In this document: in pieces, positions 35,565 through 44,314 of the stretch | Position numbering within the stretch: position 1 is the stretch's first letter | Layout: each line of letters opens with the position of its first letter | From: CAIOZA01 sp964464375 | GTDB lineage: Bacteria; Bacteroidota; Ignavibacteria; Kapaibacteriales; UBA2268 | Direction: 5' to 3' | Assembly (NCBI GenBank): GCA_964464375.1 | Contig: CAYXFU010000017.1 | Span: 13,619 to 77,618 of the forward strand | DNA length: 64,000 nucleotides | Program-made: the position numbers and the translations under genes | Notes under the pieces: model-generated | What the model was told of the DNA's origin: nothing | The model's database searches: none | Seen by the model: only the letters and a program-made list of their open reading frames with translations

Positions 35565-36755
35565 TTAAATTTCAAGGGCAGAAATTCCGGGAAGTTCTTT
35601 ACCTTCTAAATATTCCAATGAAGCTCCCCCACCTGTTGAAACATGGGAGACTTTAGTGTTTAATTTCATTTGATTTATAGCAGCAACAGAATCTCCACCT
35701 CCAACTATAGTAATGGCTCCGGTACTTGTTGCTTGCGCTAATGCCTCTGCAACTGAAAGTGTTCCTTTTGCAAAGTTAGTCATTTCGAATACTCCCATTG
35801 GACCATTCCAAACGATTGTTTTTGATTTTAAAATTTCATTTGTATAAATTTTGATTGTTTCAGGTCCAATATCCATACCAATTTCGCTAGCTAATATATC
35901 TGAATTCTTAGCTATTCTTGTTCCAGCATCATTATCAAACTTATCAGCTACAATCACATCAACTGGTAATATTAGATTAATATTCTTCTCGGATGCTTTC
36001 TTAAGCAATTCCTTGGCTAATTCAATCTTATCTTCTTCTAATAGTGATTTTCCAATCTCAAATCCCATAGCTTTGAAGAATGTGAACATCATACCACCAC
36101 CAACAAGTATAGTATCACATTTGTCGAGAAGATTAGTAATCACATCAATTTTTCCTGAAATTTTAGCACCTCCCAGAATTGCTAAAAATGGCTTCTTTGG
36201 ATTGGCGACGGCTTTACCCAGATAATTTATTTCGGCTTCGAGAAGATAACCTGCATATTTTTCCTGGAAAAATGAGGCTACTGCAAATGTACTTGCATGA
36301 GCTCTGTGTGCAGTTCCAAAAGCATCATTTATATAAACATCTCCTAGCGATGCCAGTTTTTTCGCAAATTCCATATCATTTTTTTCCTCTTCTTTATAAA
36401 ATCTAAGATTTTCCAGAAGAATAATATCGCCCATATTTGAATCCTTGATGCATTTTTTGGGAATTTCTCCAATACAATCCTCAGCGAAAATAACATTATA
36501 CCCAAATACATTAATCAAATATTCTGCAACAGGTTTCAATGAATATTTCAGATTCTTTTCACCTTTTGGTCTTCCCAAATGTGACATTAAAATTGGCAAT
36601 CCACCATCATCAATTACTTTATCAATGGTCTTCAATGATTCTCTGATTCTTGTGTCATCTGTAACTTTGAAATTTTCATCCAGAGGAACATTGAAATCAA
36701 CTCTTATAAGAACATTCTTATTTGTAAATAATGCTTCATCTATATACTTAATCAT
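35565..36755 (-). CDS. pgk: Phosphoglycerate kinase
   Basis: 396 residues. Visible motifs are RVDFNVPLD, SHLGRPKGEKN, ENLRFYKEEE, DAFGTAHRAHAST, LGGAKISGKID, NGPMGVFE and GGGDSVAA, covering both domains and the ATP and 3-phosphoglycerate sites. It transfers phosphate between 1,3-bisphosphoglycerate and ADP. It follows gapA on the same strand, so the two consecutive glycolytic steps are adjacent, though a hairpin lies between them. Confidence 0.97.
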   Translation of the reverse strand: MIKYIDEALFTNKNVLIRVDFNVPLDENFKVTDDTRIRESLKTIDKVIDDGGLPILMSHLGRPKGEKNLKYSLKPVAEYLINVFGYNVIFAEDCIGEIPKKCIKDSNMGDIILLENLRFYKEEEKNDMEFAKKLASLGDVYINDAFGTAHRAHASTFAVASFFQEKYAGYLLEAEINYLGKAVANPKKPFLAILGGAKISGKIDVITNLLDKCDTILVGGGMMFTFFKAMGFEIGKSLLEEDKIELAKELLKKASEKNINLILPVDVIVADKFDNDAGTRIAKNSDILASEIGMDIGPETIKIYTNEILKSKTIVWNGPMGVFEMTNFAKGTLSVAEALAQATSTGAITIVGGGDSVAAINQMKLNTKVSHVSTGGGASLEYLEGKELPGISALEI

Positions 36756-36788
36756 ATTATTACCTTTAAAAATTTAAATTAATTTAAT

Positions 36789-36818
36789 AGAAAACCGGCT
36801 CTTAGAAATAAGAGCCGG
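36789..36818 (-). terminator. Terminator-like hairpin between gapA and pgk
   Basis: A perfect 10-bp GC-rich stem (36795-36804 and 36809-36818) closed by a 4-nt loop. On the minus strand TTTTCTATT follows. It lies 14 nt past the gapA stop and 40 nt before the pgk start. It could be a partial terminator that reduces pgk expression relative to gapA. Confidence 0.75.
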
Positions 36819-36831
36819 AATTTAATTTTGA

Positions 36832-37830
36832 TTATAAGAATTTTTTTAGATATATCATCAGATCAACAATTCTACATGAATATCCAAATTCATTATCGTA
36901 CCATCCAACTACTTTAACAAGATTGCCGGATACCTGAGTTAGATCGGCATCAAATATGCAGGAATAGGGATTGCCCACAATGTCACTAGAAACTATGGGA
37001 TCTGTACAATATTCAAGAATACCTTTCAAATATGTCTCGGAAGCATCTTTGATGGCATTGTTAATGTCAGCTTTTGAAACTTCTTTTGATAGTATTGCGG
37101 TCAAATCGGTCAAAGAGCCATCAGGAACCGGTACTCTTACTGCATAACCATTAAGTTTGCCTTTTAACTCAGGAATAACTAAACCAACGGCTTTTGCCGC
37201 TCCTGTTGATGTTGGGATCATATTAACCGCTGCGGATCTCGCTCTTCTCAAATCGGAATGAGGCAAATCAAGAATTTTTTGGTCATTCGTGTAGGCATGA
37301 ACAGTGGTCATGAATCCTTTTTCCAGACCGAAATTATCATTTAAAACCTTAACCATTGGTGCGAGGCAGTTAGTTGTACATGATGCATTTGAAATAGTTT
37401 TTTCACTCCCATTGAGAATCAAATGATTAACTCCTAAAACTATTGTAGCATCAAGTTCATCTTTTGCCGGAGCAGAGAGTATAACTTTTTTGGCTCCATT
37501 AGTTATGTGTCTTTCCAAAGCTTCTTTTTTTGTATAGACTCCGGTAGATTCTAAAACAATTTCAGCTTCTTTCCATGGTAGATTTTCTATTACCTTTTCA
37601 GCTGTAATCGTAATTGGAACACCATTCACAACAATTGTATTACCCTCTACTTTGACTTCACCCTGAAATTTACCATGAACTGAATCATACTTTAACAAAT
37701 GTGCAAGAGTTGGAGCATCGGTTAAATCATTAATACCGATAAATTCAAATTCCCCTTTTCTTTTGAAAGCCTCCCGGAATGCTAATCTTCCAATTCTTCC
37801 GAAACCATTGATAGCTAATTTGATTGCCAT
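36832..37830 (-). CDS. gapA: Glyceraldehyde-3-phosphate dehydrogenase, type I
   Basis: 332 residues. The Rossmann motif is INGFGRIGRLAFRE, with Asp35 in GINDLTD suggesting NAD preference. The catalytic Cys151 lies in SNASCTTNCLAP. The C-terminal WYDNEFGYSCRIVDL is family-typical. It converts glyceraldehyde 3-phosphate to 1,3-bisphosphoglycerate. A 218-bp AT-rich region separates it from the divergent gcvPA. Confidence 0.97.
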   Translation of the reverse strand: MAIKLAINGFGRIGRLAFREAFKRKGEFEFIGINDLTDAPTLAHLLKYDSVHGKFQGEVKVEGNTIVVNGVPITITAEKVIENLPWKEAEIVLESTGVYTKKEALERHITNGAKKVILSAPAKDELDATIVLGVNHLILNGSEKTISNASCTTNCLAPMVKVLNDNFGLEKGFMTTVHAYTNDQKILDLPHSDLRRARSAAVNMIPTSTGAAKAVGLVIPELKGKLNGYAVRVPVPDGSLTDLTAILSKEVSKADINNAIKDASETYLKGILEYCTDPIVSSDIVGNPYSCIFDADLTQVSGNLVKVVGWYDNEFGYSCRIVDLMIYLKKFL

Positions 37831-38034
37831 AAATACTACTCCTAATTAAAAATATTCAAAAATGAACTACTATTTAGTCTTTAAACGATATTTTATTTAA
37901 TATGTTTTTTTTTAGCAATTATCTTGTAATTAATCGACATAATTAAAAGAATATTTAAAAAAATTGCACATAAAATTAAATACCCATAAATTGCAAATTG
38001 TGATTTTGACATTTATAAAAATAAAAAATTCAAA

Positions 38035-38041
38035 AAAGGAG
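38035..38041 (+). promoter_or_regulatory. Shine-Dalgarno site of gcvPA
   Basis: An aaaggag run 7 nt before the ATG at 38049. It is worth noting because most genes in this window have no such site. Confidence 0.6.
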
Positions 38042-38048
38042 TTTTTAA

Positions 38049-39386
38049 ATGGCTTTTGTACCTAATACTGACATTGAACGCAAAGAAATGCTTGATGTAA
38101 TTGGTGTATCATCTTTCGATGAATTAATTTCTAATATTCCGGAAGAAATTAGACTAAAACAGCCTCTTGACATGTACAACAGACTTTCAGAAATGGAAGT
38201 TCTTCAATTGTTAGAAAAATATTCAAAAGAGAATATTACATCATCCTCTCATATTTGTTTTATGGGCGGTGGAGCTTATGATCATTTCATACCATCGGTT
38301 ATCGGAATGATTACAAGCAGATCTGAGTTCAAAACAGCCTATACACCTTATCAGGCAGAGGTTTCTCAGGGAACTTTGCAGGCAATGTATGAATTTCAAT
38401 CAATGATTTGTGCTTTGACTGGTATGGATGTTTCTAATGCTTCACTTTATGATGGTGGAACAGCACTCGCTGAGGCATGTCTAATGGCAAATGCTCACAA
38501 CAGGAATACTGAATTTCTTATAGCAGGCACAATTAATCCTTATAACTTTGAAGTTATCAGTACAATGTGTGCAGGAAGAAAGTTTACATTCAAAACGTTT
38601 ATTGCTGAAGATGGGACTTGCGATCTCATAGCTTTGAAAAATTCTATTAATGAAAAAACATCAGCAGTGATTGTTCAACATCCTAATTTCTATGGCAATC
38701 TTGAAGAAGTTGAAGAGATCGAAAAGATAACTCATTCAACTAAAGCACTTCTAATAGCTTCTTCTTGCCCATTCTCATTAGGCTTACTAAAGACGCCAGG
38801 TGAATACAATGCTGATATTGTTGTTGGTGAAGGACAACCTTTAGGTATTCCATTAAGTAATGGTGGACCATATTTAGGAATTTTCGCTACAAAAAATGAA
38901 TTTGTGAGGAAATTACCCGGTCGATTATCGGGAGTAACTCAAGATTCAGAAGGTAGAAGATGTTATGTTTTAACTCTACAGACCAGAGAACAACAAATCA
39001 AAAGAGAGAAAGCAACTTCAAATATTTGTACAAATCAGGGTCTTTACATGCTTACTGCAACAGTTTACCTTGAAACAATGGGTAAGCAGGGAATAAAGGA
39101 AGTAGCTGATCAATCAAACAAAAAGGCTTTGTACTTAGCTTCTGAAATCAGCAAAATTACAGGTTATAGCTTAATGAATAGTAAACCTTTTTTCAGAGAA
39201 TTTCTTGTTAATACTCCTGTTGAACCTTCTAGAATTGTAAGTGAAGGATACAAGCTTGGATTCTTACCAGGCATCGATACTTCAGCAATTGAAGGCTATA
39301 AAAAGGGCTTGTTGGTAGCAGTAACGGAAAAGAGAACAAAAGAAGAAATGGACGAGTTTGTAAATTTCTTAAAGAGTATAAAATAG
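38049..39386 (+). CDS. gcvPA: Glycine dehydrogenase (decarboxylating), subunit 1 (P-protein alpha)
   Basis: 445 residues, the N-terminal half of the P-protein as a separate chain. Recognisable segments are FMGGGAYDHFIPSVIG, TPYQAEVSQGTLQAMYEFQSM, ASLYDGGTALAEA and RLSGVTQDSEGRRCYVLTLQTREQQI. It contains no PLP lysine, which lies in subunit 2 (gcvPB) 22.7 kb away at 62075. It decarboxylates glycine and loads the methylamine onto lipoyl-H protein. The gene is followed 1 bp later by a FtsB/DivIC-like gene. No glycine riboswitch is visible upstream. Confidence 0.96.
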   Translation: MAFVPNTDIERKEMLDVIGVSSFDELISNIPEEIRLKQPLDMYNRLSEMEVLQLLEKYSKENITSSSHICFMGGGAYDHFIPSVIGMITSRSEFKTAYTPYQAEVSQGTLQAMYEFQSMICALTGMDVSNASLYDGGTALAEACLMANAHNRNTEFLIAGTINPYNFEVISTMCAGRKFTFKTFIAEDGTCDLIALKNSINEKTSAVIVQHPNFYGNLEEVEEIEKITHSTKALLIASSCPFSLGLLKTPGEYNADIVVGEGQPLGIPLSNGGPYLGIFATKNEFVRKLPGRLSGVTQDSEGRRCYVLTLQTREQQIKREKATSNICTNQGLYMLTATVYLETMGKQGIKEVADQSNKKALYLASEISKITGYSLMNSKPFFREFLVNTPVEPSRIVSEGYKLGFLPGIDTSAIEGYKKGLLVAVTEKRTKEEMDEFVNFLKSIK

Positions 39387-39387
39387 T

Positions 39388-39699
39388 ATGTTAAATTTTT
39401 TTAATTCAATCCTAGATTTTTATTTAAGAAATAAAGGTAGAATTTTAAAATTTTTCATTGCTATTCTAGTACTGGCAGTATTTTTATTTTCAGAATATGG
39501 ATTAGTAAAACGTGTTGATCTAATCCTAAACAAAAAAAGTATTATTGGACAAATATCTAAACAGAATATGCTTCGCGATTCTTTGAAACGAAGAATAGAT
39601 ATTCTTCAAAATGATTCAATTGAAATTGAAAAAATTGCAAGGGTATATTATGGTCTGACTAAACCAGACGAACAAATATATATTATCACAGATAAATGA
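39388..39699 (+). CDS. FtsB/DivIC-like septum formation initiator
   Basis: 103 residues. One transmembrane helix at about 20-38 is followed by a coiled coil (about 48-75) and a short C-terminal region with IEKIARVYYGLTKPDEQIYII, the hallmark of the DivIC/FtsB family (ExxAR...Y...PgE). The protein would link FtsL and FtsQ in the divisome. Its placement directly behind gcvPA is unusual; in this group it more often lies by eno. Confidence 0.85.
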   Translation: MLNFFNSILDFYLRNKGRILKFFIAILVLAVFLFSEYGLVKRVDLILNKKSIIGQISKQNMLRDSLKRRIDILQNDSIEIEKIARVYYGLTKPDEQIYIITDK

Positions 39700-39793
39700 T
39701 TAGAATCAATTATTCAAAGCATTTTTTATCATAAAATAATGTCAATTCACCCTTATTTCTTATTGAAAATTGAGTGAAAATCCAACATAAACA

Positions 39794-39832
39794 AAAACGG
39801 CGGATTCCATAAAAAGAATCAGCCGTTTTTTT
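39794..39832. terminator. Bidirectional intrinsic terminator
   Basis: A 14-bp stem with one mismatch (39794-39807 and 39816-39829), followed by a T-run to 39832 on the plus strand and by TTTTTGTTT on the minus strand. It can end gcvPA-divIC transcription from the left and transcription of the gene ending at 39852 from the right. Confidence 0.85.
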
Positions 39833-39851
39833 AAAACCTCAAATTAAAATC

Positions 39852-40343
39852 TTAGTCCATTGATTCAATCATTTCGGCAACGATGTAATTGATACCATTT
39901 ACTGTTTTTGTTTTACCTACTATACCAACATTTTTATTATTGGCATATTTTGCAAGGTTCTTAGCGCCAAAAGTACCATCGGTATTATAGACGAAATAGA
40001 TTTTACCCTTTTTGGCATCACCTACCATAAACACTATAGGATCGCCCTTGTCAGCCATTTTGATAGCTTCATCTTTGGTTATGGAGCCAGCTTTTCCCAT
40101 AATAACATTTGTTAAGCTGACAACGGTACCTTTGAGTGGTTTGGCTGATTTTGCTTTCTTAGTATCTGTTTTTGCTGATGCTACAGTTGTTTTAGGTAAT
40201 TCTTTTTTACCTGCATCTTTTTTTACTTCTTCAGTTGATTTTACAGGAGCTCCTCCTAAAGATTTCTTTTTTGCTTCTTGTGAATAAGCTCCAGTAGCGA
40301 ATAAAAGTCCTGTGACAATCATTAAAACTAATATTTTTTTCAT
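39852..40343 (-). CDS. Secreted Lys-rich protein with probable OB-like C-terminal domain
   Basis: 163 residues with a clear signal peptide (about 1-22, cleavage near AYSQ) and a good Shine-Dalgarno (aaggaga). A low-complexity Lys/Ala/Thr/Val linker (about 23-72) leads to a 90-residue domain with LKGTVVSLTNVIMG, DPIVFMVGDAKKGKIYFVYN, NVGIVGKTKTVNGINYIVAEMIE. The alternating beta pattern resembles small OB-fold secreted proteins. No function can be assigned. It lies 33 bp downstream of the Fn3 lipoprotein, possibly in one transcript. Confidence 0.6.
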   Translation of the reverse strand: MKKILVLMIVTGLLFATGAYSQEAKKKSLGGAPVKSTEEVKKDAGKKELPKTTVASAKTDTKKAKSAKPLKGTVVSLTNVIMGKAGSITKDEAIKMADKGDPIVFMVGDAKKGKIYFVYNTDGTFGAKNLAKYANNKNVGIVGKTKTVNGINYIVAEMIESMD

Positions 40344-40376
40344 ATATATCTCCTTTATATTTAATAAATAATTTAA

Positions 40377-41261
40377 TTATTTTGCGTAAGGTACATTAAC
40401 AACTTTTTGATAAGAAACCTGTACTTCAATGTATCTGTTGTCTGCTGTCCCCTGAAGGAAAGTACCACCAGTTTTTTTAATAAACACTTTTGCATAATTC
40501 CAGTCCGTGCCGTTGTCTTTTGTTCTGCAAATCAACACAACACCAGTTGTTGCTCCTAAAGTTTCGAGATCAATTGACATCTCAGAGAATTTTGATGGAT
40601 CTGCATTTAATGCCTGACTATCGAAAACTGTATTCAAATCATTTGTTTCAAAATAATCTGTACTGATTTCAGTTAATTTGGGTGTTCCGCCAGTATAGCT
40701 GTAGGTCAATTTTGATGGTGAGCCTACAAATGTAGTTCCTGCTGATTTAGAGTATAGACCAAAATTCCAATCTGCTCCATTGGATATTTTTAATACTTTT
40801 GGTGCATTACCCGCAACATTATAGAATTGAAGCCCACTACCAAAGGTTGATGCGGTTTCATAAACTTTAATAAAATCATCGTTGATATTTTTAGTAAATC
40901 TGGTGGCTGGTGACCATAGGATAGTTACTGAATCACTTGATGCAGTTCCATTAACCGCTTTGAGTTTAAAAGTATATACTGTTCCTTCTATTAATCCAGA
41001 AACATCTGTTGTTGTAACACCTTTAGCAAAAGTTTTCTGAGCAATCGCGCCTGGAGTAATATCGAGTGTGAAACCGGTATAAGTGTCAGTTGGTTCAGTC
41101 CAGAGTAAGCGAATGGTAGTATTATCAAGTGATGTAGCCATAAGACCTTTTACTGCTGCGGGCTTTGAATCAACCGGATTTGTTGTGTTATCCGAACATG
41201 ATGCAAGGAATAGTGCAAACACTAATAACATTAGTGAAGCTGTTAAATTGAATTTTTTCAT
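40377..41261 (-). CDS. Fibronectin type III domain lipoprotein
   Basis: 294 residues from the ATG at 41261; an upstream in-frame ATG at 41309 would spoil the signal peptide. The lipobox is LFLASC with lipidated Cys22. A single fibronectin type III domain covers about 35-120 (KGLMATSLDNTTIRLLWTEP, VYTFKLKAVNG). The remaining part (about 125-294) is a beta-rich domain with DWNFGLYSKSAG and DWNYAKVFIKKTGG, possibly the second binding domain. Substrate is unknown. It lies upstream of the OB-like secreted protein. Confidence 0.85.
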   Translation of the reverse strand: MKKFNLTASLMLLVFALFLASCSDNTTNPVDSKPAAVKGLMATSLDNTTIRLLWTEPTDTYTGFTLDITPGAIAQKTFAKGVTTTDVSGLIEGTVYTFKLKAVNGTASSDSVTILWSPATRFTKNINDDFIKVYETASTFGSGLQFYNVAGNAPKVLKISNGADWNFGLYSKSAGTTFVGSPSKLTYSYTGGTPKLTEISTDYFETNDLNTVFDSQALNADPSKFSEMSIDLETLGATTGVVLICRTKDNGTDWNYAKVFIKKTGGTFLQGTADNRYIEVQVSYQKVVNVPYAK

Positions 41262-41591
41262 GAAAACCTCATTATTAAAAAAAAAGAAAATGTTATTTGC
41301 AAAAATCATAATTTGTTGACGTTCAGATTTTATATGTATTATAACTGTTATTCATTAAAAATAAAACTGCTACAGGTGCTCGATAATCAAAATTAAATTG
41401 ATGCTTATGGTACTGAATAATACTTTGCTAATTTTACTCAAATTTATCAAGAATTCATAAATGTCTTTCTAGAAAGCAATTATTTAATGTAAATGTCCAA
41501 TATTAGATGATTTATCAGGAATTGAGGGTTTAGCACGAAAAAGGCATATTCTAATATTTTCAAAACTGTGAAAACTTCTGTCAAAACTAAA
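41262..41591. other. 330-bp intergenic region without a gene
   Basis: AT-rich DNA upstream of the Fn3 lipoprotein gene and downstream of the tRNA-Phe terminator. I see no open frame of note, no repeat and no RNA gene. It should hold the lipoprotein promoter. Confidence 0.5.
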
Positions 41592-41632
41592 AAAGTCAAC
41601 TAGTTATTAACTCATTGACTTTTATTATAATT
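41588..41632 (-). terminator. Intrinsic terminator of tRNA-Phe
   Basis: On the minus strand outer arms of 8 bp (41625-41632 with 41592-41599), with a partly self-complementary loop, are followed by TTTTTTAGTTTT. It lies 17 nt past the tRNA 3' end. Confidence 0.7.
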
Positions 41633-41648
41633 TCTTCGATATTCGGAG

Positions 41649-41721
41649 TGGTCGGGGACGGAATTGAACCGCCGACACGTGGATTTTCAGTCCACTGCTC
41701 TACCATCTGAGCTACCCGACC
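41649..41721 (-). tRNA. tRNA-Phe (anticodon GAA)
   Basis: A 73-nt cloverleaf on the minus strand. The acceptor is GGTCGGG/CCCGACC. The D-arm contains AGCTCAGATGGTAGAGC. The anticodon stem GTGGA/TCCAC has loop CTGAAAA with anticodon GAA. The T-loop is TTCAATT and the discriminator is A. No CCA is encoded. Confidence 0.97.
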
Positions 41722-41773
41722 ATTTGCTTTAAAAGCTGATTACAAAAATAGCACTTTTTTGATTATTAAAAAA

Positions 41774-42514
41774 TTATTTTTCATATTTTTCGGTAAAACC
41801 TTCAATGATTGTGTTTCGGACTTTGTCCATCAACTGCTTCTCATCGCTTTTGGTCAAATCCGGATTATAGTAAACCGGTTCATGAATAATCAATTTAACA
41901 TCCATTTTATTCATTACCCACTGACCGTATGGAGATACTTCGAAGGAGTTTGTAATTGTCACTGGAATAATTGGTTTACCTGATTTTGATGCTAACATGA
42001 AAGCACCCCGCTTAAACTCCTTAACTGTGCCATCCTTCGAGCGTGTTCCTTCCGGAAAAATAATCAGATTAATACTTTGTCTGATCAATTTCAAAGCTTC
42101 TTCGAGGCTTGCCATCGATTTACGGGGGTCATTACGATTGATGCCAATAAACGATGATTTTTTCAACTGCCAACCGAAGAGAGGTACTTTCTCAAGTTCC
42201 TTCTTGTAAATAATCCTGATTTCGCTTGGTATTCCACGAAAAACAATTGGTATGTCGAGCCATGATGAATGGTTGGCAACAAATATATAAGTTTCATCTG
42301 CTTTTATATTTTCTTCACCAATGACCTTTAATCTTACTCCGCAAATAGCTAGCACTCTAGCTCCCCAATTTCGATAGTGCTTTCTGAAATTATAATTCTT
42401 TGATCGGAATGAAGTGTGGAATATAACTAAAAAAGAATCGGCAATTGTTATAACAACAACTGCCAATACTTTTAATATATAGATTATATTTTTGATAAAG
42501 CCAATTTGTGGCAT
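41774..42514 (-). CDS. plsC: 1-acyl-sn-glycerol-3-phosphate acyltransferase
   Basis: 246 residues. An N-terminal membrane helix (about 8-28) precedes the acyltransferase motifs: NHSSWLD (HxxxxD, block I), FIGINRNDPR (block II), FPEGTRSKDG (block III) and KPIIPVTI (block IV). It makes phosphatidic acid from lysophosphatidic acid and could follow the PlsX pathway encoded at 55586. It lies 19 bp after the ArsR-type regulator gene and is probably co-transcribed with it. Confidence 0.94.
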   Translation of the reverse strand: MPQIGFIKNIIYILKVLAVVVITIADSFLVIFHTSFRSKNYNFRKHYRNWGARVLAICGVRLKVIGEENIKADETYIFVANHSSWLDIPIVFRGIPSEIRIIYKKELEKVPLFGWQLKKSSFIGINRNDPRKSMASLEEALKLIRQSINLIIFPEGTRSKDGTVKEFKRGAFMLASKSGKPIIPVTITNSFEVSPYGQWVMNKMDVKLIIHEPVYYNPDLTKSDEKQLMDKVRNTIIEGFTEKYEK

Positions 42515-42533
42515 ATTTAAATCAATTCAATAA

Positions 42534-42836
42534 TTATTTTTTCAGTTCACATAACTGAGTACAAATAATTAAAACTGATGAATCAGTTACGCTATAGAAT
42601 CTCAGCAAACCCTGTGGTCTGCAAGTAACGACTCCGTCACCTTCTAAAATTCTTAATTGCTTAGAAACATTAGCCTGGAGAAGTCCGGTTGCGTTAATGA
42701 TATCAGTAACGCATTTTTCACCTAAGAACAAAGTTCTTAAAATTTTAAGTCGTGAAACTTCTGAAAGAATTTTGAATCTTTTGGCTAACATTTTCAATTG
42801 TTCGTCAGAAAAGTTAGATTTCTTTTTGCTGTCCAT
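42534..42836 (-). CDS. ArsR-family winged-helix regulator
   Basis: 100 residues forming one ArsR/SmtB domain: LAKRFKILSEVSRLKILRTLFLGEKCVTDII, the recognition helix LLQANVSKQLRILEGDGVV and the wing CRPQGLLRFYSV. The classical ELCVCD arsenic site is not present; only Cys42 remains there. Further cysteines are Cys72, Cys92 and Cys96. A Cys near 42 plus one in the last helix recalls thiol-based sulfide or redox sensors (BigR/SqrR type), but this is inference. It is upstream of plsC. Confidence 0.88.
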   Translation of the reverse strand: MDSKKKSNFSDEQLKMLAKRFKILSEVSRLKILRTLFLGEKCVTDIINATGLLQANVSKQLRILEGDGVVTCRPQGLLRFYSVTDSSVLIICTQLCELKK

Positions 42837-42875
42837 TTGATAACCCCTTATGAGAATTGTTAAAATTTAGTTATT

Positions 42876-42899
42876 TAATATTTGTATAATGAAATATTA
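42876..42899. promoter_or_regulatory. Candidate operator upstream of the ArsR-plsC operon
   Basis: An 8-bp perfect inverted repeat TAATATTT-N8-AAATATTA lies 40 nt upstream of the regulator start codon. Dyad size and place suit autoregulation by a dimeric ArsR protein. The region is very AT-rich, so chance is a real alternative. Confidence 0.35.
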
Positions 42900-43107
42900 T
42901 TTTTTTTATGTTCAAGATCAATCGTAAATTACGAATTTTAAGATAGAAATAAAAAAAATTAATTTAAATAAAAACATATTTCTACTTCACGTATAGAGTC
43001 ATATACTATTGTAAAATTAGAAGATAAATCTGAAAATATTTTTTAACTATTATCTAAGTTTAATGTCAAAGAAATCATTTTTGATTTTTTTCTCTCTGAT
43101 AAACAAA
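42900..43107. other. AT-rich intergenic stretch without a gene
   Basis: Together with the operator candidate and the terminator at 43108 it forms a 366-bp (to 43202) gene-free region between the ArsR gene and the 8-TM protein gene. Nothing else is recognisable. Confidence 0.5.
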
Positions 43108-43134
43108 TCCCCAACTACTTTACGCAATTGGGGA
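43108..43134 (-). terminator. Terminator-like hairpin downstream of 8-TM protein A
   Basis: A perfect 7-bp GC-rich stem (43108-43114 and 43128-43134), 13-nt loop, followed on the minus strand by TTTGTTTATC. It lies about 70 nt past the stop of the gene at 43203. Confidence 0.6.
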
Positions 43135-43202
43135 ATAATTTCAAATTTTATCAGCAAATCATTTTTTTAACACATTGCCATATGCATCTGTTCTGACTGA
43201 TT

Positions 43203-43961
43203 TTATGCAGTTTTTGCTTTCTCAAATGTTAATTGTATCTTTTCGCCTAAATAACCACCAATTAAAGAAACAATACTTCCGATAACAAATCCTGCAATAA
43301 TCACACCCAAACCAATTTCTGATTCAGTATTCAGTGTTAGCCGAACAATATTAAATACTATGGTTATGGTAAGAAATCCTCCTATACCGGCTTCCTTTAT
43401 TGTTATTCCAGGTGATTTCCAACCGACAACAAGCCCTGTTATAAGCAAAGAAATAAAATATGGAATTATATAGCTATCGGGGTTATATCCAAGAATAAAC
43501 ACGAGTACATTAATAACTAACATACTTGATGTTACTCCCATAATCGTTCCGGCAAATATCCAGCCCCATTCGAAATTCATATTTTCTACAGAATCATCAG
43601 GTAAGTTCCCATGCTGAAATTTCTCACCCAGCCATGCTCCAAGATGGGTAAGAATGATCGCATTCATATATACTATTATCCAATCTGAATTCCACATACC
43701 CTGGAATCCTTTCAATTGAAGAACTGGCAATACAAAGAATGATATTATTGAGATAACGATTGCTCCAATTCCAGGCTCAATGATTGTTATACCTTTTGAT
43801 AAATATCCTATCACAAATCCGGTAATTATAAAACCCGAAAGTAGTGCCATAGTTGGGAACAATGCTGTCGCAAATTGGTTACCGGTTGTATAAGCAAAGC
43901 CTACAACGAGTATTAAACCTATCATAATAGATAGGAGTAAAGCAGTATAATTTAGTTTCAT
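43203..43961 (-). CDS. Unrecognised 8-TM membrane protein, paralogue A
   Basis: 252 residues from the ATG at 43961. An in-frame ATG at 44030 is rejected because the paralogue at 49474 starts exactly at the same MKLNYTALLL. About eight transmembrane helices arise from two similar halves. Half 1 carries GYLSKGITIIEPGIG and ends near LGAWLGEKFQ. Half 2 carries GWKSPGITIKEAGIG and ends LGGYLGEKIQ. Each half has a conserved S-x-G-x-T-I-x-E-x-G-x-G turn. By eye about four fifths of residues match paralogue B. I know no named family. It lies at one edge of the glycosyltransferase island. Confidence 0.75.
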   Translation of the reverse strand: MKLNYTALLLSIMIGLILVVGFAYTTGNQFATALFPTMALLSGFIITGFVIGYLSKGITIIEPGIGAIVISIISFFVLPVLQLKGFQGMWNSDWIIVYMNAIILTHLGAWLGEKFQHGNLPDDSVENMNFEWGWIFAGTIMGVTSSMLVINVLVFILGYNPDSYIIPYFISLLITGLVVGWKSPGITIKEAGIGGFLTITIVFNIVRLTLNTESEIGLGVIIAGFVIGSIVSLIGGYLGEKIQLTFEKAKTA

Positions 43962-44314
43962 AAGATTCATCCAGTTAATTTTAAAAAAAATTCTTAGCCA
44001 TTTGTTTGCTCTATTAATATATATTCTCAATTGAAATATTTAGCTTCAACTAATTTAGATTTTAATCTTACATAATTTTGTAATTGGAACGGATACCAAC
44101 ACTTACTATTGTAGTGAAAAATAATTTTTTTTTATTCAATATTTAATATTCTCCAAAGTAAGGGAAAAAATGAATAATTTTTCGTGATTTATAATTGATA
44201 ACTCTGCATCTATTCACTTTTTTTAGATTTTCTTTTGAAATTGTGTAAATTTTGACTTATATTAGTGACACTCTGTTTTTAATTATTTTTTTCTTTTATT
44301 TTAGGGGGTTTTTC
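43962..44314. other. 353-bp divergent intergenic region
   Basis: Very AT-rich spacer between 8-TM paralogue A (-) and the outer-membrane protein gene (+). It should hold both promoters. No open frame, RNA or repeat was recognised. It ends with a Shine-Dalgarno-like aggggg (44303-44308) for the plus-strand gene. Confidence 0.5.

Noticed and set aside
37831..38048. Possible glycine riboswitch ahead of gcvPA
   Set aside because: No glycine-aptamer consensus or paired stems are visible in this AT-rich 218-bp spacer.
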